Shown here in pieces: positions 41,923 through 50,014 of a DNA stretch of 50,740 nt. Made by a program: the position numbers and the translations under genes. The notes below the pieces were generated by a model. That model ran no database searches, had not been told where the DNA came from, and saw nothing but the letters and a program-made list of their open reading frames with translations. How positions within the stretch are numbered: the stretch's first letter is position 1; each line of letters starts with the position of its first letter. Source of the DNA: Candidatus Gemmiger avistercoris (GTDB lineage: Bacteria; Bacillota; Clostridia; Oscillospirales; Ruminococcaceae); the NCBI GenBank assembly GCA_019116705.1, contig DXBF01000016.1:1-50740 (forward strand), written 5' to 3'.

Positions 41923-43200
41923 TTATTCCGCATTCTTCCGGCGGATGCACCGCCCGCCCAGCCGTGCCAGGTCCCCGGGCAGGTCTGCATAACCGCGCCG
42001 GATATGGCCGGGGTCCCGCAAAATGGTGGTGCCGCGGGCTGCCAGCGCCGCCACCAGCAGCGCCGCCCCGCCACGCAGGTCCGGCGCCGTGACCCGGGCC
42101 GCACGCAGCTGCGCGCCGCCCGCAATATACAGCGCCCGCCCGCGCACGCTGCAGCCCGCCCCCATGGCGGCAAAGCCTTCTGCACAGGAGAAGCGGTTGG
42201 CGAACAGATGGTCGTAGATCACGCTGGGGCCCTCCGCCTCCAGCAGCACAGCGGCGGCCAGGGGCGCCGTGTCGGTGGCAAAGGCAGGCCAGGCATTGGC
42301 ATAAAGATCCCGGCCGCCCCGCAGGCGGAGGGCGGGGTCCCGGGCCAGGGTCACGGCGTCCCCGTCAAGGCAAACTTCCACCCCGCAGTCCCGCAAAAAG
42401 TCCAGGAACGCCCGGTAGTAGCGCGGCGCGCAGCCTTCCACCGTGACCCGGCCGCCCGCGGCGGCCGCGGCGGCCGCATAGGTTGCGGCGGCGATACGGT
42501 CCGGCACCGGCGTATAGGCCACGCCGTCCAGTGCATGCCGGCCCCGCACCACGATCACCGGCGTGCCCGCCCCGCTGATCTGCGCCCCGCAGGCGCGCAG
42601 GAACTGCGCCAGGTCACAGACTTCCGGTTCGCAGGCCGCGCCCCGCAGCACCGTGGTCCCCATAGCGCAGCAGGCCGCCATCAGCAGCGTCATCGTTGCG
42701 CCGACGCTGGGCAGCCGCAGGGCGAAATCCGTCCCGCGCAGCGGCCCGAACCGCCGCAGCGTGGCAGCCTCGCCCTCCAGTTCCACCTGCGCCCCCATGG
42801 CCGCCAGCCCCGCCAGATGGATATCCACCGGCCGGGGCCCCAGGCGGCAGCCGCCCGGCAGGGGCAGGCGCACCGTCCCCGCCCGGCAGAGCAGCGGCGC
42901 CAGATAGAACACCGAACTGCGCATGGCCCCGGCCAGCGGGGGCGGGATCTCGCCGCACAGGTCCGCAGCCGGGACCGGCAGGGTACACAGGTCCGGCCCA
43001 TGGCGCACCGCCCGGGCGCCCACGGCGGCGAGCAGGGCCAGGCTGGTATCCACGTCGGCCAGTTCCGGCACGCCGCGCAGGCAGCAGGGGCCGCCGCACA
43101 GCAGCGTGGCCGCCAGCAGCGGCAGCACGCTGTTTTTCGCGGCGGCCGGGCGAATGTTCCCCTGCAGAGGCTGCCCCCCGGTGATCGTGATCGTCTGCAT
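41923..43200 (-). CDS. murA: UDP-N-acetylglucosamine 1-carboxyvinyltransferase
   Basis: First committed enzyme of peptidoglycan precursor synthesis. The 425-residue protein has the substrate-binding Lys22-Asn23 (AAAKNSVLPLLAA) and the catalytic Cys118 loop (PLPGGCRLGPRPVD), which is the fosfomycin target. The ATG at 43200 follows AAAGGGGGCC. It lies downstream of dpaB, so it may be a second, sporulation-linked MurA rather than the vegetative copy. That is inference from context; a MurZ/MurA assignment is not possible here. Confidence 0.95.
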   Translation of the reverse strand: MQTITITGGQPLQGNIRPAAAKNSVLPLLAATLLCGGPCCLRGVPELADVDTSLALLAAVGARAVRHGPDLCTLPVPAADLCGEIPPPLAGAMRSSVFYLAPLLCRAGTVRLPLPGGCRLGPRPVDIHLAGLAAMGAQVELEGEAATLRRFGPLRGTDFALRLPSVGATMTLLMAACCAMGTTVLRGAACEPEVCDLAQFLRACGAQISGAGTPVIVVRGRHALDGVAYTPVPDRIAAATYAAAAAAAGGRVTVEGCAPRYYRAFLDFLRDCGVEVCLDGDAVTLARDPALRLRGGRDLYANAWPAFATDTAPLAAAVLLEAEGPSVIYDHLFANRFSCAEGFAAMGAGCSVRGRALYIAGGAQLRAARVTAPDLRGGAALLVAALAARGTTILRDPGHIRRGYADLPGDLARLGGRCIRRKNAE

Positions 43201-43365
43201 GATGGCCCCCTTTTGCACGCACAGCAGAAAAAGGCGCGCGGCGTTCCCCGCACCGCGGCCCTGCGCTGCCGGGGGTTCTTTCCCGGCGGCGCCGCGCTGC
43301 TGTCCCGTACCTGTTGTCTTACTACTTTATATATTGGCGTCCGCAGCCCGATATGCTGCCCGCCG

Positions 43366-43962
43366 TCATAACAGCAGGGGCTGGATCTGTACGCCGCGCA
43401 GGGCGCTTTCCAGTGTATCGGGCAGTTGGGCGAAATCGCTTTTCAGGCTGCAGGGCTTTTTATAGCTGTCGTCCTGCCCGAACGGCACGAAATAGTAATG
43501 CCGGCGCTGCAGCAGGGCTCCCAGCGCCGGGGCGCTGCCGGAGAGCCCGTCGTTGGTGGAAGGCGCCACCACCACAGGCCGCCCGATGCGCAGCAGGCTC
43601 TTGGCCGCCATCGTCACCGGGGTAGAACTGATCCCGGCCGCCAGCAGGGCCATCGTCGTGCCGGTGGCCGGCGCGATCACCAGGGCCCCGGCCCTGTGCT
43701 CCGGCCCCAGCGGCTCCACTTCCTGCAGGGTCGTGAGCGGCGCATGGCCGGTCAGTTCCCGCAGCGTTTTCTGCAGCCCTCCGGCCGTACCGAAACGGGT
43801 GTCCTGCGTGGCCGCGCTGACGCTTAGGATGGGCAGTACATCCCATCCGCGGCGGCAAAGTTCCTCCACCTGCGGCAGTACGGCCGAAAAACTGCAAAAG
43901 CTCCCGCACAGTGCGAACGCCACCGTACGGGACGCGTCCCTGTCCTGTTCCCACTTCATCAT
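43366..43962 (-). CDS. dpaB: Dipicolinate synthase subunit B (SpoVFB)
   Basis: Flavoprotein-like subunit of the dipicolinate synthase used for spore core dehydration. The 198-residue protein has FALCGSFCSFSAVLPQVEEL, LVIAPATGTTMALLAAGIS (a flavin/phosphate-loop segment), TPVTMAAKSLLR and the conserved end segment VPFGQDD. Its start overlaps the dpaA stop (ATGATG, 4-nt or 1-nt overlap depending on which ATG is used), after GGAGGG. Made in the mother cell in known sporulators. Confidence 0.94.
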   Translation of the reverse strand: MMKWEQDRDASRTVAFALCGSFCSFSAVLPQVEELCRRGWDVLPILSVSAATQDTRFGTAGGLQKTLRELTGHAPLTTLQEVEPLGPEHRAGALVIAPATGTTMALLAAGISSTPVTMAAKSLLRIGRPVVVAPSTNDGLSGSAPALGALLQRRHYYFVPFGQDDSYKKPCSLKSDFAQLPDTLESALRGVQIQPLLL

Positions 43963-44744
43963 GCTTCCCTCCTGTCTTGCAGCAGATGCAGCGCCGCCTG
44001 TGCGACCAGTGTCCCGGCGGTCTCCGGCGCATAGCGGCCCGGCAGCCCCGGTGCCGGTTCCACGCGCACGCCGAGCTGTTCCGCCGAAGCCAGATCCACC
44101 CCGCCAGGCCGGCTGGCCAGGTCCAGCACCAGCGCGCCCCGGGGCAGCATTTGCAGCAGCGTCCGGGGCAGGACCAGCGCCGGGATCGTGTTGACGACGG
44201 TATCGCACCCCGGCAGAAGGGCGGGCAGTTCCGCCAACGCTTCCGCCCGACAGCCCGCCCCCTGTGCCTCGGCCCGCTGTACCGCGCTGCGGGCCGCCAC
44301 CGTCACGCCGCCGCCCAAAAGCCGCAGCCGTTCGGCCAGCGCACGCCCGACCCGGCCGTAGCCCAGCACCAGAAAATCGCCGCCCCAAACCGTGCGCCGC
44401 CGCAATTCCAGCAGCAGCGCCAGGCAGCCTTCCGCCGTGGGCACCGCGTTGAGCGCTTCCAGTTCCGGGTACTGGAAATAGTCCGCCAGCGGCAGGTCCG
44501 CCTCCCGCGCGGCGCGCCGCAGCGCCGCACCGGGACGTCCCGCCAGCAGCAGCGTGCCGGGGCGCGCCGCCTGCAGGATGCGCGCCGTTTCGTCGTTGAT
44601 GCGTTCCTGGGCCGCCGGGAACAGCACACAATCGGCCTGCCCTGCTTCCGCCGCGCCCACCACGCGGCACCCCGCCCTGCGGAGCGCCGCTGCCGCTGCC
44701 TGCTGCCGCGGATCGCGCCCCGCCACACAAAATGTCAGGCACAT
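43959..44744 (-). CDS. dpaA: Dipicolinate synthase subunit A (SpoVFA)
   Basis: NAD(P)-dependent dehydrogenase subunit that, with DpaB, makes dipicolinic acid from the lysine-pathway intermediate. The 261-residue protein has LEALNAVPTAEGCLALLLEL and the Rossmann motif FLVLGYGRVGRALAERL (Gly128-Gly133), typical of SpoVFA. The ATG at 44744 follows AAAGGAGG. An in-frame extension to 44975 would cross the neighbouring terminator and is rejected. The presence of both subunits argues for genuine sporulation ability. Confidence 0.94.
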   Translation of the reverse strand: MCLTFCVAGRDPRQQAAAAALRRAGCRVVGAAEAGQADCVLFPAAQERINDETARILQAARPGTLLLAGRPGAALRRAAREADLPLADYFQYPELEALNAVPTAEGCLALLLELRRRTVWGGDFLVLGYGRVGRALAERLRLLGGGVTVAARSAVQRAEAQGAGCRAEALAELPALLPGCDTVVNTIPALVLPRTLLQMLPRGALVLDLASRPGGVDLASAEQLGVRVEPAPGLPGRYAPETAGTLVAQAALHLLQDRREA

Positions 44745-44814
44745 CGCAGTTTCCTCCTTTCTTTTGGCCATACTATGCCTGCGGCAGAACGGGGTGTTCC
44801 TGCGCCGCGGCGGC

Positions 44815-44850
44815 AAAAAAGCGTCCTGCCCCCCTGGGGGGCAGGACGCT
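44815..44850 (-). terminator. Terminator after the large LytM-fold protein
   Basis: A nearly perfect 15-bp inverted repeat (44820-44834 with 44836-44850) is followed on the minus strand by T6 at 44815-44820. The opposite side also has a T run, so it may act both ways. Confidence 0.85.
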
Positions 44851-44868
44851 CCGCATTTTTTGTGAAAA

Positions 44869-47109
44869 TCAATAATACTTAAAGGCATCGCATTGGCCGC
44901 GCCAGACCTGCACCGGGTCGATGGGGACCATACCGATCCGCATTTCGGCCACCGTGGTGCGCCCGCACTCGGCAATGACCTGGCCCTGTTTGAGTTCGTC
45001 GCCTTTTTCGACGCTCACTTCGCGCAGGTTGAAGAAAAGGCTCTTGACGCCCGCGCCATGGTCGATGACCACCGTATAGCCCAGGTCGCCGCCCAGATCC
45101 TGCGCCAGCACGACCGTACCGCTGGCAGGGGCGATCAGCGGTTCGCCGGAGACGGTATTGAGCACCACATTGGTGGCGGTGCGTCCGCCGGCGCCGGTGT
45201 TCCGGCTGCGCTCGCTGTAGCTGCGGCCCACATATTCCGTCGTGCCGAAAGCCAGTTCCACATCCAGAGAATTGAGGAAGGGCTGGACAAAGTTGCCGTT
45301 GGCCCAGGCTACCGCATCCTCGCTGCTTTCCAGCAGTTTTTCCACGCTGGCGGGAAGGTCATCCTCCCCGATATAAGGGGCGGTCAGCTGGGAGTCCGCA
45401 TAATAGTCGTTATACTCCCATTCTGCCGCGCGGATCTCCAGTTCAAACGTCTCGGTATAACCGCCCGCCTGAACGGCCAGTTCCTGCGTGCCGGCAGCGG
45501 CGTTCCAGGGGATCGGGATATAGCAGATCCAGCCCGTGCCGGAGCGGAAGAAGCCCGGATTTTCCAGCGAGGCGGTCAGCACCGGCGGCTGGCCGTCCAG
45601 CGTTTCTCCCACCCGCACAGCCACTGCGCCGCCCTGCTCCGCATAGGCCGCAGACAACTGTATGGTGGGCTGCACGCTCACAGTAAAGGTAAACTGCCAG
45701 GTCTCGCTGCCGGTGACCGAAGTGTCCCCGGGCACCTTGCTGGCGTCGCTGTACACGACCAGTTTGGCCGTATATTCACCGTTGGAGGTAAAAAGAAAAT
45801 CGGAAAACCCCTTCGTGTCGCCCTCGTAGACCGTTTCACCGGCGCTGTCGGTCACGGTCAGTTCATCCCGATAACCGGCGGGCGAGACCTCAAAATCGGG
45901 CGAAGCCTGATCGACCGTCTCTGCCAGCGCCGTCGGCGTGCTGCTGAGCGTATCCGCATAGGTGCGCTTGAAAACATTGCCGATGACCGGCACTTTCCAT
46001 TTGTAGGCCGTGGGCTCCACGGTCTGCCCGTCGAAGGTCACTTCAATGCTGGGCACCATGTCCGGCGTGGCGTTGCCGTACAGCCAGGCTACGCCGAACC
46101 CCGCGATGACCAGCACGAAGAACAGCACCAGCAGCAGCCACTTGGCGATGCCGGACAGGCCCTTCTGCAAGGCGCGCACCGTTTCGCCGCCCTCTTCTTC
46201 CGGGGTTTCCCCGTCGCTTTGCTCCGTTTCCTCCGGCGCGGCGGGTTCCTCTTCGCCCACCTGCGCCATGATCTGCTCGATGGAAAGCTGTACCGTCCGG
46301 GTCATGTCCGAGAGGCGCTTTTCCTCCTCTTCGGACCGTTCTTCTTCCTCTTCGGACCGTTCTTCTTCCGCCTCGCCGTCCTCCGGCAGCTGCGGCGCAG
46401 CGCCCTCCGGCCCTCCGCTTTCCGGCGCTTCCTCTCCCGGCGCCGCTTCGGCGGGCGCAGGGGCTTCCGGCGCGGAACGGTCCTGCTCGGACGGTTCGGT
46501 TTCTTCCGACCCGGCGGGCGCAGGGGTTTCCGGCGCAGCGGCCGCTTCGGCGGTCTCCTCCGGCGCGGCGGCGCATTCCGGGGCTTCTTCGGCCGGACAT
46601 GGCTCGCCCGTTTCCCCGGCGCTTTCCGCGGCTTGCGGGGCTTCCGGCGCCGAGGGCTGGTCCCCCGCTTCTTCCTGCGGCACAGCGGGGTGCAAAGCGC
46701 CGTTCCCCTCCGCGGGAAGGCCTGCCCCGGACGGTTCCGCCTGCGCGTCCCCCGCGGGGGCAGCGCTTTCCTGGCCCCCGCTTTCCTGCGCAGGGGCGTC
46801 TTTTTCGGGCGCCGCTCCCGGCATTTTTCCGTCAGGCGCAGAAGCTTCCGGCGCTGCGCCTTCCGGCATGTTCTTTTGTTCCTCCGGCGCAGCCGAAACG
46901 TTCTTTTCCGAAGCGTCCGCCTGTTCGCCCGCCGGTCCTGCGGTTTCGGCCTGTTCCGCCGGTGCGGCAGCGGTTTCCGGCACACCCCGCTCCGGGGCGG
47001 CCTGCAGAGGCGCCGCCCCCGGGGCAGCCCCCTGCCGGTTCTTTCTTCTGCGGCGGCGCCTTCTGCTCTTGCCCTGCTCGGACGCAGCCGCTTTCTTTTC
47101 TTCTTGCAT
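44869..47109 (-). CDS. LytM/M23-fold membrane protein with long disordered N-terminus, zinc ligands lost
   Basis: The 746-residue protein has about 320 cytoplasmic residues of Ala/Pro/Glu-rich low complexity, beginning with a seven-Arg run and ending in acidic heptad-like RSEEEEE repeats. A transmembrane helix (AKWLLLVLFFVLVIAGFGVAW) follows, then about 250 beta-rich residues. The C-terminal LytM-like domain keeps VVIDHGAGVKSLFFNL and the final MRIGMVPIDP. The HxGxD motif and the HxH motif are both replaced (TTV aligns where HLH is expected), so it is probably a scaffold, as in SpoIIQ or EnvC. The start is uncertain: ATG 47109 is preferred over GTG 47181. Confidence 0.82.
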   Translation of the reverse strand: MQEEKKAAASEQGKSRRRRRRRKNRQGAAPGAAPLQAAPERGVPETAAAPAEQAETAGPAGEQADASEKNVSAAPEEQKNMPEGAAPEASAPDGKMPGAAPEKDAPAQESGGQESAAPAGDAQAEPSGAGLPAEGNGALHPAVPQEEAGDQPSAPEAPQAAESAGETGEPCPAEEAPECAAAPEETAEAAAAPETPAPAGSEETEPSEQDRSAPEAPAPAEAAPGEEAPESGGPEGAAPQLPEDGEAEEERSEEEEERSEEEEKRLSDMTRTVQLSIEQIMAQVGEEEPAAPEETEQSDGETPEEEGGETVRALQKGLSGIAKWLLLVLFFVLVIAGFGVAWLYGNATPDMVPSIEVTFDGQTVEPTAYKWKVPVIGNVFKRTYADTLSSTPTALAETVDQASPDFEVSPAGYRDELTVTDSAGETVYEGDTKGFSDFLFTSNGEYTAKLVVYSDASKVPGDTSVTGSETWQFTFTVSVQPTIQLSAAYAEQGGAVAVRVGETLDGQPPVLTASLENPGFFRSGTGWICYIPIPWNAAAGTQELAVQAGGYTETFELEIRAAEWEYNDYYADSQLTAPYIGEDDLPASVEKLLESSEDAVAWANGNFVQPFLNSLDVELAFGTTEYVGRSYSERSRNTGAGGRTATNVVLNTVSGEPLIAPASGTVVLAQDLGGDLGYTVVIDHGAGVKSLFFNLREVSVEKGDELKQGQVIAECGRTTVAEMRIGMVPIDPVQVWRGQCDAFKYY
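46327..46369. repeat. Two tandem 21-bp units encoding acidic heptads
   Basis: The unit containing TCGGACCGTTCTTCTTCC recurs with a 21-bp period (TCGGACCG at 46331 and 46352) inside the acidic segment of the large LytM-fold protein. It encodes RSEEEEE and RSEEEEK. Confidence 0.75.
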
Positions 47110-47193
47110 ACTGTACGCCACTCTCCCGTGTTTCCCCAAACTCAACGGCAGGTCCAGGCCCGCCTGTTCATGTATAGTCACAGGATCGGCCGC

Positions 47194-48426
47194 TTATTCC
47201 GATTCCCGGAACTGCAGGCCGCTGCTGCCCGCGATGGCCTTTTCAGGGTCCACCGATTTGTTCCCGACCCGCAGTTCATAGATCAGGTCGTGGGTTTCCC
47301 CTGCCGTTCCCACGGCGTCACCTGTTGCGACCGTCTGCCCGCGCTCCGCGGTAACGCTTTCCAGGCCAAACAGGTAACTTTTCACCCCGCAGCCATGGTC
47401 GATGACCACCGTACCGCCGGTAAGCGTCAGGTTCCCTGCGAACACGACTTCCCCGCTCTGGGGGGCCGTGATCGTCTCCCCTACTGCCGCGTCATACGTC
47501 AGCCCGGTGGACTGGCCGCTGCGCTGGCCATCCACCATGTAGACCGCACCGTACGGGCAGGCCACCGCCGACGTGCTGGGACGCTGGAACGCCCCCGACC
47601 ACAGTTTCTCCGAATCACCGCTGGTATACAGCGGCCAGATCGCGTTGCGGAATTCCTCTGCGCCGCCGCTCTCTTCGTCCGGCTCGGACGTGACGTTGCC
47701 GTATTCCGTCTTGCTGACGGTCAGCGTGAGTTCCCTCGTCAGGCTGCCGCAGGTCAGCGTCATGGTATGGTCGCCGCTCTCGGCATTGTAGGTCACGGGG
47801 ATGTACCCCATATAGCCGCCGGCCGTCTTGCGGAACCAGACCGAACCCAGGTCGGTCTCCAGCGAAGGCTCGCCGTCCAGGATGCCGGACAGCTGCAATG
47901 CCACCACGCTGCCCTGGGCCGCCCGCTCGGAACTGAGGGTGACGGTGGGGGCCAGCTGCATGGTATAGGACGCACGGTAAGCATACCATCCCCGCGCGTC
48001 GCCGGAAGGCTCGTCCTGCTCATGCCAGGCGGTCACTTCCAGTTCATAGTCCCCGTTCTGGGCATAGGTATAGGTGTTGCACGTTTCTGCATCGGCATTC
48101 CACTCCGTCCCGTCCGGCGCCGTGATCGTGACCTCGGCACGGGTCACCCAGGCGGGCAGCGAAAGCTGCGGCACCGTGTCGGTAAAAGTACCCAGCTTTT
48201 GCACCGTCAGGTTGGTAGGGCTCTGATAGGTCTTGCTGACCGCATCCCCCAGCACCGGCACGACCCAGTCCCAGCCGTTGGGTTCCAGTTCGGTTTCCCC
48301 GAAGGCGACGGCCTCCTGCGGAAGAGCATCCTCCCCTGTGCGGCTGTACAAAAAGGCGGCCGCCGCCCCCAGCAGCACAGCGACCATGGCGATGACCATG
48401 AGCACCCATAAAATGAATCTGCGCAT
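47194..48426 (-). CDS. LytM/M23-fold membrane protein, zinc ligands lost (paralogue of its neighbour)
   Basis: The 410-residue protein has an N-terminal transmembrane helix (residues 4-27) and almost no cytoplasmic part. It shares with its neighbour a segment of the form PNGWDWVVPVLGDAVSKTYQ, Ig-like strands, and a C-terminal LytM-like domain (VVIDHGCGVKSYLFGL, then ELRVGNKSVDPEKAI). Where active M23 enzymes have HxGxD, this has TGLTYDAAVG; where they have HLH, this has DLI. It is therefore probably non-catalytic. The ATG follows CAGGGAGTTATT. It precedes the larger paralogue in the transcript by 84 nt. Confidence 0.85.
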   Translation of the reverse strand: MRRFILWVLMVIAMVAVLLGAAAAFLYSRTGEDALPQEAVAFGETELEPNGWDWVVPVLGDAVSKTYQSPTNLTVQKLGTFTDTVPQLSLPAWVTRAEVTITAPDGTEWNADAETCNTYTYAQNGDYELEVTAWHEQDEPSGDARGWYAYRASYTMQLAPTVTLSSERAAQGSVVALQLSGILDGEPSLETDLGSVWFRKTAGGYMGYIPVTYNAESGDHTMTLTCGSLTRELTLTVSKTEYGNVTSEPDEESGGAEEFRNAIWPLYTSGDSEKLWSGAFQRPSTSAVACPYGAVYMVDGQRSGQSTGLTYDAAVGETITAPQSGEVVFAGNLTLTGGTVVIDHGCGVKSYLFGLESVTAERGQTVATGDAVGTAGETHDLIYELRVGNKSVDPEKAIAGSSGLQFRESE

Positions 48427-48497
48427 AATAACTCCCTGCCCGGCCGTCCGGCAGGCCGCGCCCGCAGCGGGCGTCCGGGATCGTGACCTGCAAGCCG

Positions 48498-48508
48498 CCC
48501 CCCCCCCC
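48498..48508. repeat. Eleven-base poly-C tract upstream of the LytM-fold pair
   Basis: A run of 11 C (G on the transcribed strand) lies about 72 nt before the start codon at 48426, between the small acidic gene's terminator and the LytM-fold gene. Confidence 0.7.
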
Positions 48509-48520
48509 GCAGGGTGACTA

Positions 48521-48551
48521 AAATGCCGGGCGCGGTCACGTCTGCGCCCGG
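48521..48551 (-). terminator. Possible terminator after the 80-aa acidic membrane protein
   Basis: An 8-bp CCGGGCGC/GCGCCCGG stem (48544-48551 with 48526-48533) with a 10-nt loop is followed on the minus strand by CATTTTAG. The T tract is short. Confidence 0.55.
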
Positions 48552-48586
48552 CGGCTTATTCTTTTACTGCAGAAGGCCGGGACGGT

Positions 48587-48829
48587 TCAGACCTGGCCGC
48601 CGGTTTCGTCTTCCACGGCGGGGGTTTCCGGCTGGATGGTCTGGTAGACCGTATCGTCGCCGTAGTCGTCCTCGTCGTCATCCTCGTACTCATCCTCATT
48701 GAAGAGCAGGCGTTCGTACTCATCCAGTTCCTTCTCGCGGCGGTACAGGTAGAGCGCGGCCGCGGTCAGCGCGCCGGCAGCCACGAACAGGAAGGCCAGC
48801 ACAGCGCCGAAAGTCGATTTTTTCATCAT
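48587..48829 (-). CDS. Small membrane protein with acidic cytoplasmic tail, 80 aa
   Basis: I do not recognise a family. Residues 7-30 form one transmembrane helix (FGAVLAFLFVAAGALTAAAL). A short basic stretch YRREK follows, then a strongly acidic tail rich in Asp and Glu with NEDEYEDDDEDDYGDD. The ribosome site AAAGGAGAATGCCCC precedes an ATGATG start, and a strong promoter stands at 48927-48955. It lies just upstream of the LytM-fold pair and may be functionally linked. Confidence 0.78.
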   Translation of the reverse strand: MMKKSTFGAVLAFLFVAAGALTAAALYLYRREKELDEYERLLFNEDEYEDDDEDDYGDDTVYQTIQPETPAVEDETGGQV

Positions 48830-48926
48830 GGGGCATTCTCCTTTCCGGGATCAGGCCGCAGCGCAGCCTTATTCCTGTGAACATCCCGCCATGCAGGAAC
48901 GCTTCCGCCTGCACCGGGTCATTGTT

Positions 48927-48955
48927 ATTATACCCGACCTTGCGCCGGAATACAA
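48927..48955 (-). promoter_or_regulatory. Promoter of the small acidic membrane protein
   Basis: TTGTAT (48950-48955) and TATAAT (48927-48932) are 17 bp apart on the minus strand, giving a leader of about 90 nt. Confidence 0.78.
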
Positions 48956-48988
48956 CACTGCACATGTAAAAAATTGGTGGCAGAACGG

Positions 48989-50014
48989 CTAGCGGCCCAG
49001 ATAAGCGGCATAGGCGTTGGGCACCGCGTAGACCTGTTCCAGCTGGTGCGGCGCGGCCCAGACCCAGCCCTCCGGCAGCGGGACCGCCGGGGCCCGGCCC
49101 CGCCAGCCGCCCAGGCGCCAGACCTTGTGGGTAAAGACATGTCTGGCCGGGGGCAGCGCCTGCCCCCACTCCACCGTGACGCCGATCTGCGCCAGGCGCG
49201 CCGCCAGTTCCTCCCGGTCCAGGCTGCCCTCCCAGGCGGCGGGCTGCCACAGCCCCGCCAGCAGGCCGCGCGCCGGGCGGCGCTGCAGCAGCAGGCCCGC
49301 CGGACTGTAGACCAGCGCCACCGTGACCGGCACCTGCTCTTTGGCCCTGGGCGCGGGTTTGACCGGCAGTTCCGCCTGCCGCCCCGCCGCGCGGCCCCGG
49401 CAGAGGTCTGCCAGCGGGCACTGTTCGCAGTGCGGGGCGCCGGGCACGCAGACCAGCGCGCCCAGTTCCATCAGGGCTTCGTTATAAGGGCCGGGGGCGT
49501 CCGCAGGCATCTGCTCCACCACCCGCCGGGTGAACGCCCGTTTGGCGGCGGGCCGCGTCACGTCGGAATCGTCGTTGTACAGCCGTGCAAAGACCCGCAG
49601 CACATTGCCGTCCACCGCCGGGACCGGCAGGCCGAACGCGATGCTGGCGATGGCCCCTGCCGTGTAGTCCCCGATGCCGGGCAGCGCGCGCAGGGCCTCA
49701 TAGTCGGCGGGCAGGCTGCCGCCGTACCGTTCGCAGACGGTGCGCGCCGCTTTCTGCATATTGCTGACGCGGTTGTAGTAGCCCAACCCCTGCCACAGTT
49801 TGCGCAGCGCGTCCGGCTCGCAGGCGGCCAGCGCCGCCGGGTCCGGCAGCGCGGCGACAAAACGCTCATAATAAGGGATCGCAGCCGCTACCCGGGTCTG
49901 CTGCAGCATGATCTCGCTGACCCAGATATGATAGGCAGAAGGCTCCTGCCGGAACGGCAGGAGCCTCTTGTTGGCCTGGAACCACGACAGCAGCGGCTGT
50001 GCGATGGGGCCCAT
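48989..50014 (-). CDS. mutY: A/G-specific adenine glycosylase
   Basis: Removes adenine mispaired with 8-oxoguanine. The 341-residue protein has the catalytic Glu34 (SEIMLQQTRV), a helix-hairpin-helix (LPGIGDYTAGAIASIAFG, residues 111-128), catalytic Asp135 (PAVDGNVLR), and a C-x6-C-x2-C-x5-C Fe-S loop in CVPGAPHCEQCPLADLC. A C-terminal NUDIX-like 8-oxoG recognition domain completes it. Its ATG overlaps the asnS stop codon (TGATG), so it is translationally coupled to asnS. Confidence 0.96.
   Translation of the reverse strand: MGPIAQPLLSWFQANKRLLPFRQEPSAYHIWVSEIMLQQTRVAAAIPYYERFVAALPDPAALAACEPDALRKLWQGLGYYNRVSNMQKAARTVCERYGGSLPADYEALRALPGIGDYTAGAIASIAFGLPVPAVDGNVLRVFARLYNDDSDVTRPAAKRAFTRRVVEQMPADAPGPYNEALMELGALVCVPGAPHCEQCPLADLCRGRAAGRQAELPVKPAPRAKEQVPVTVALVYSPAGLLLQRRPARGLLAGLWQPAAWEGSLDREELAARLAQIGVTVEWGQALPPARHVFTHKVWRLGGWRGRAPAVPLPEGWVWAAPHQLEQVYAVPNAYAAYLGR

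Noticed and set aside
43320-43340. TATATA-like -10 upstream of murA
   Set aside because: No acceptable -35 lies 16-18 bp upstream, and the structured region that follows would separate it from murA by about 130 nt. It was not listed as a promoter.
44766-44778. CATAGTATG upstream of dpaA, resembling a sigma-E/sigma-K -10 element
   Set aside because: The match is partial, no -35 element stands at the right distance, and such short matches occur by chance.
44893-48411. A 1172-codon plus-strand frame opposite the LytM-fold pair
   Set aside because: The composition mirrors the repeats and low-complexity parts of the real genes. No domain or ribosome site supports it.
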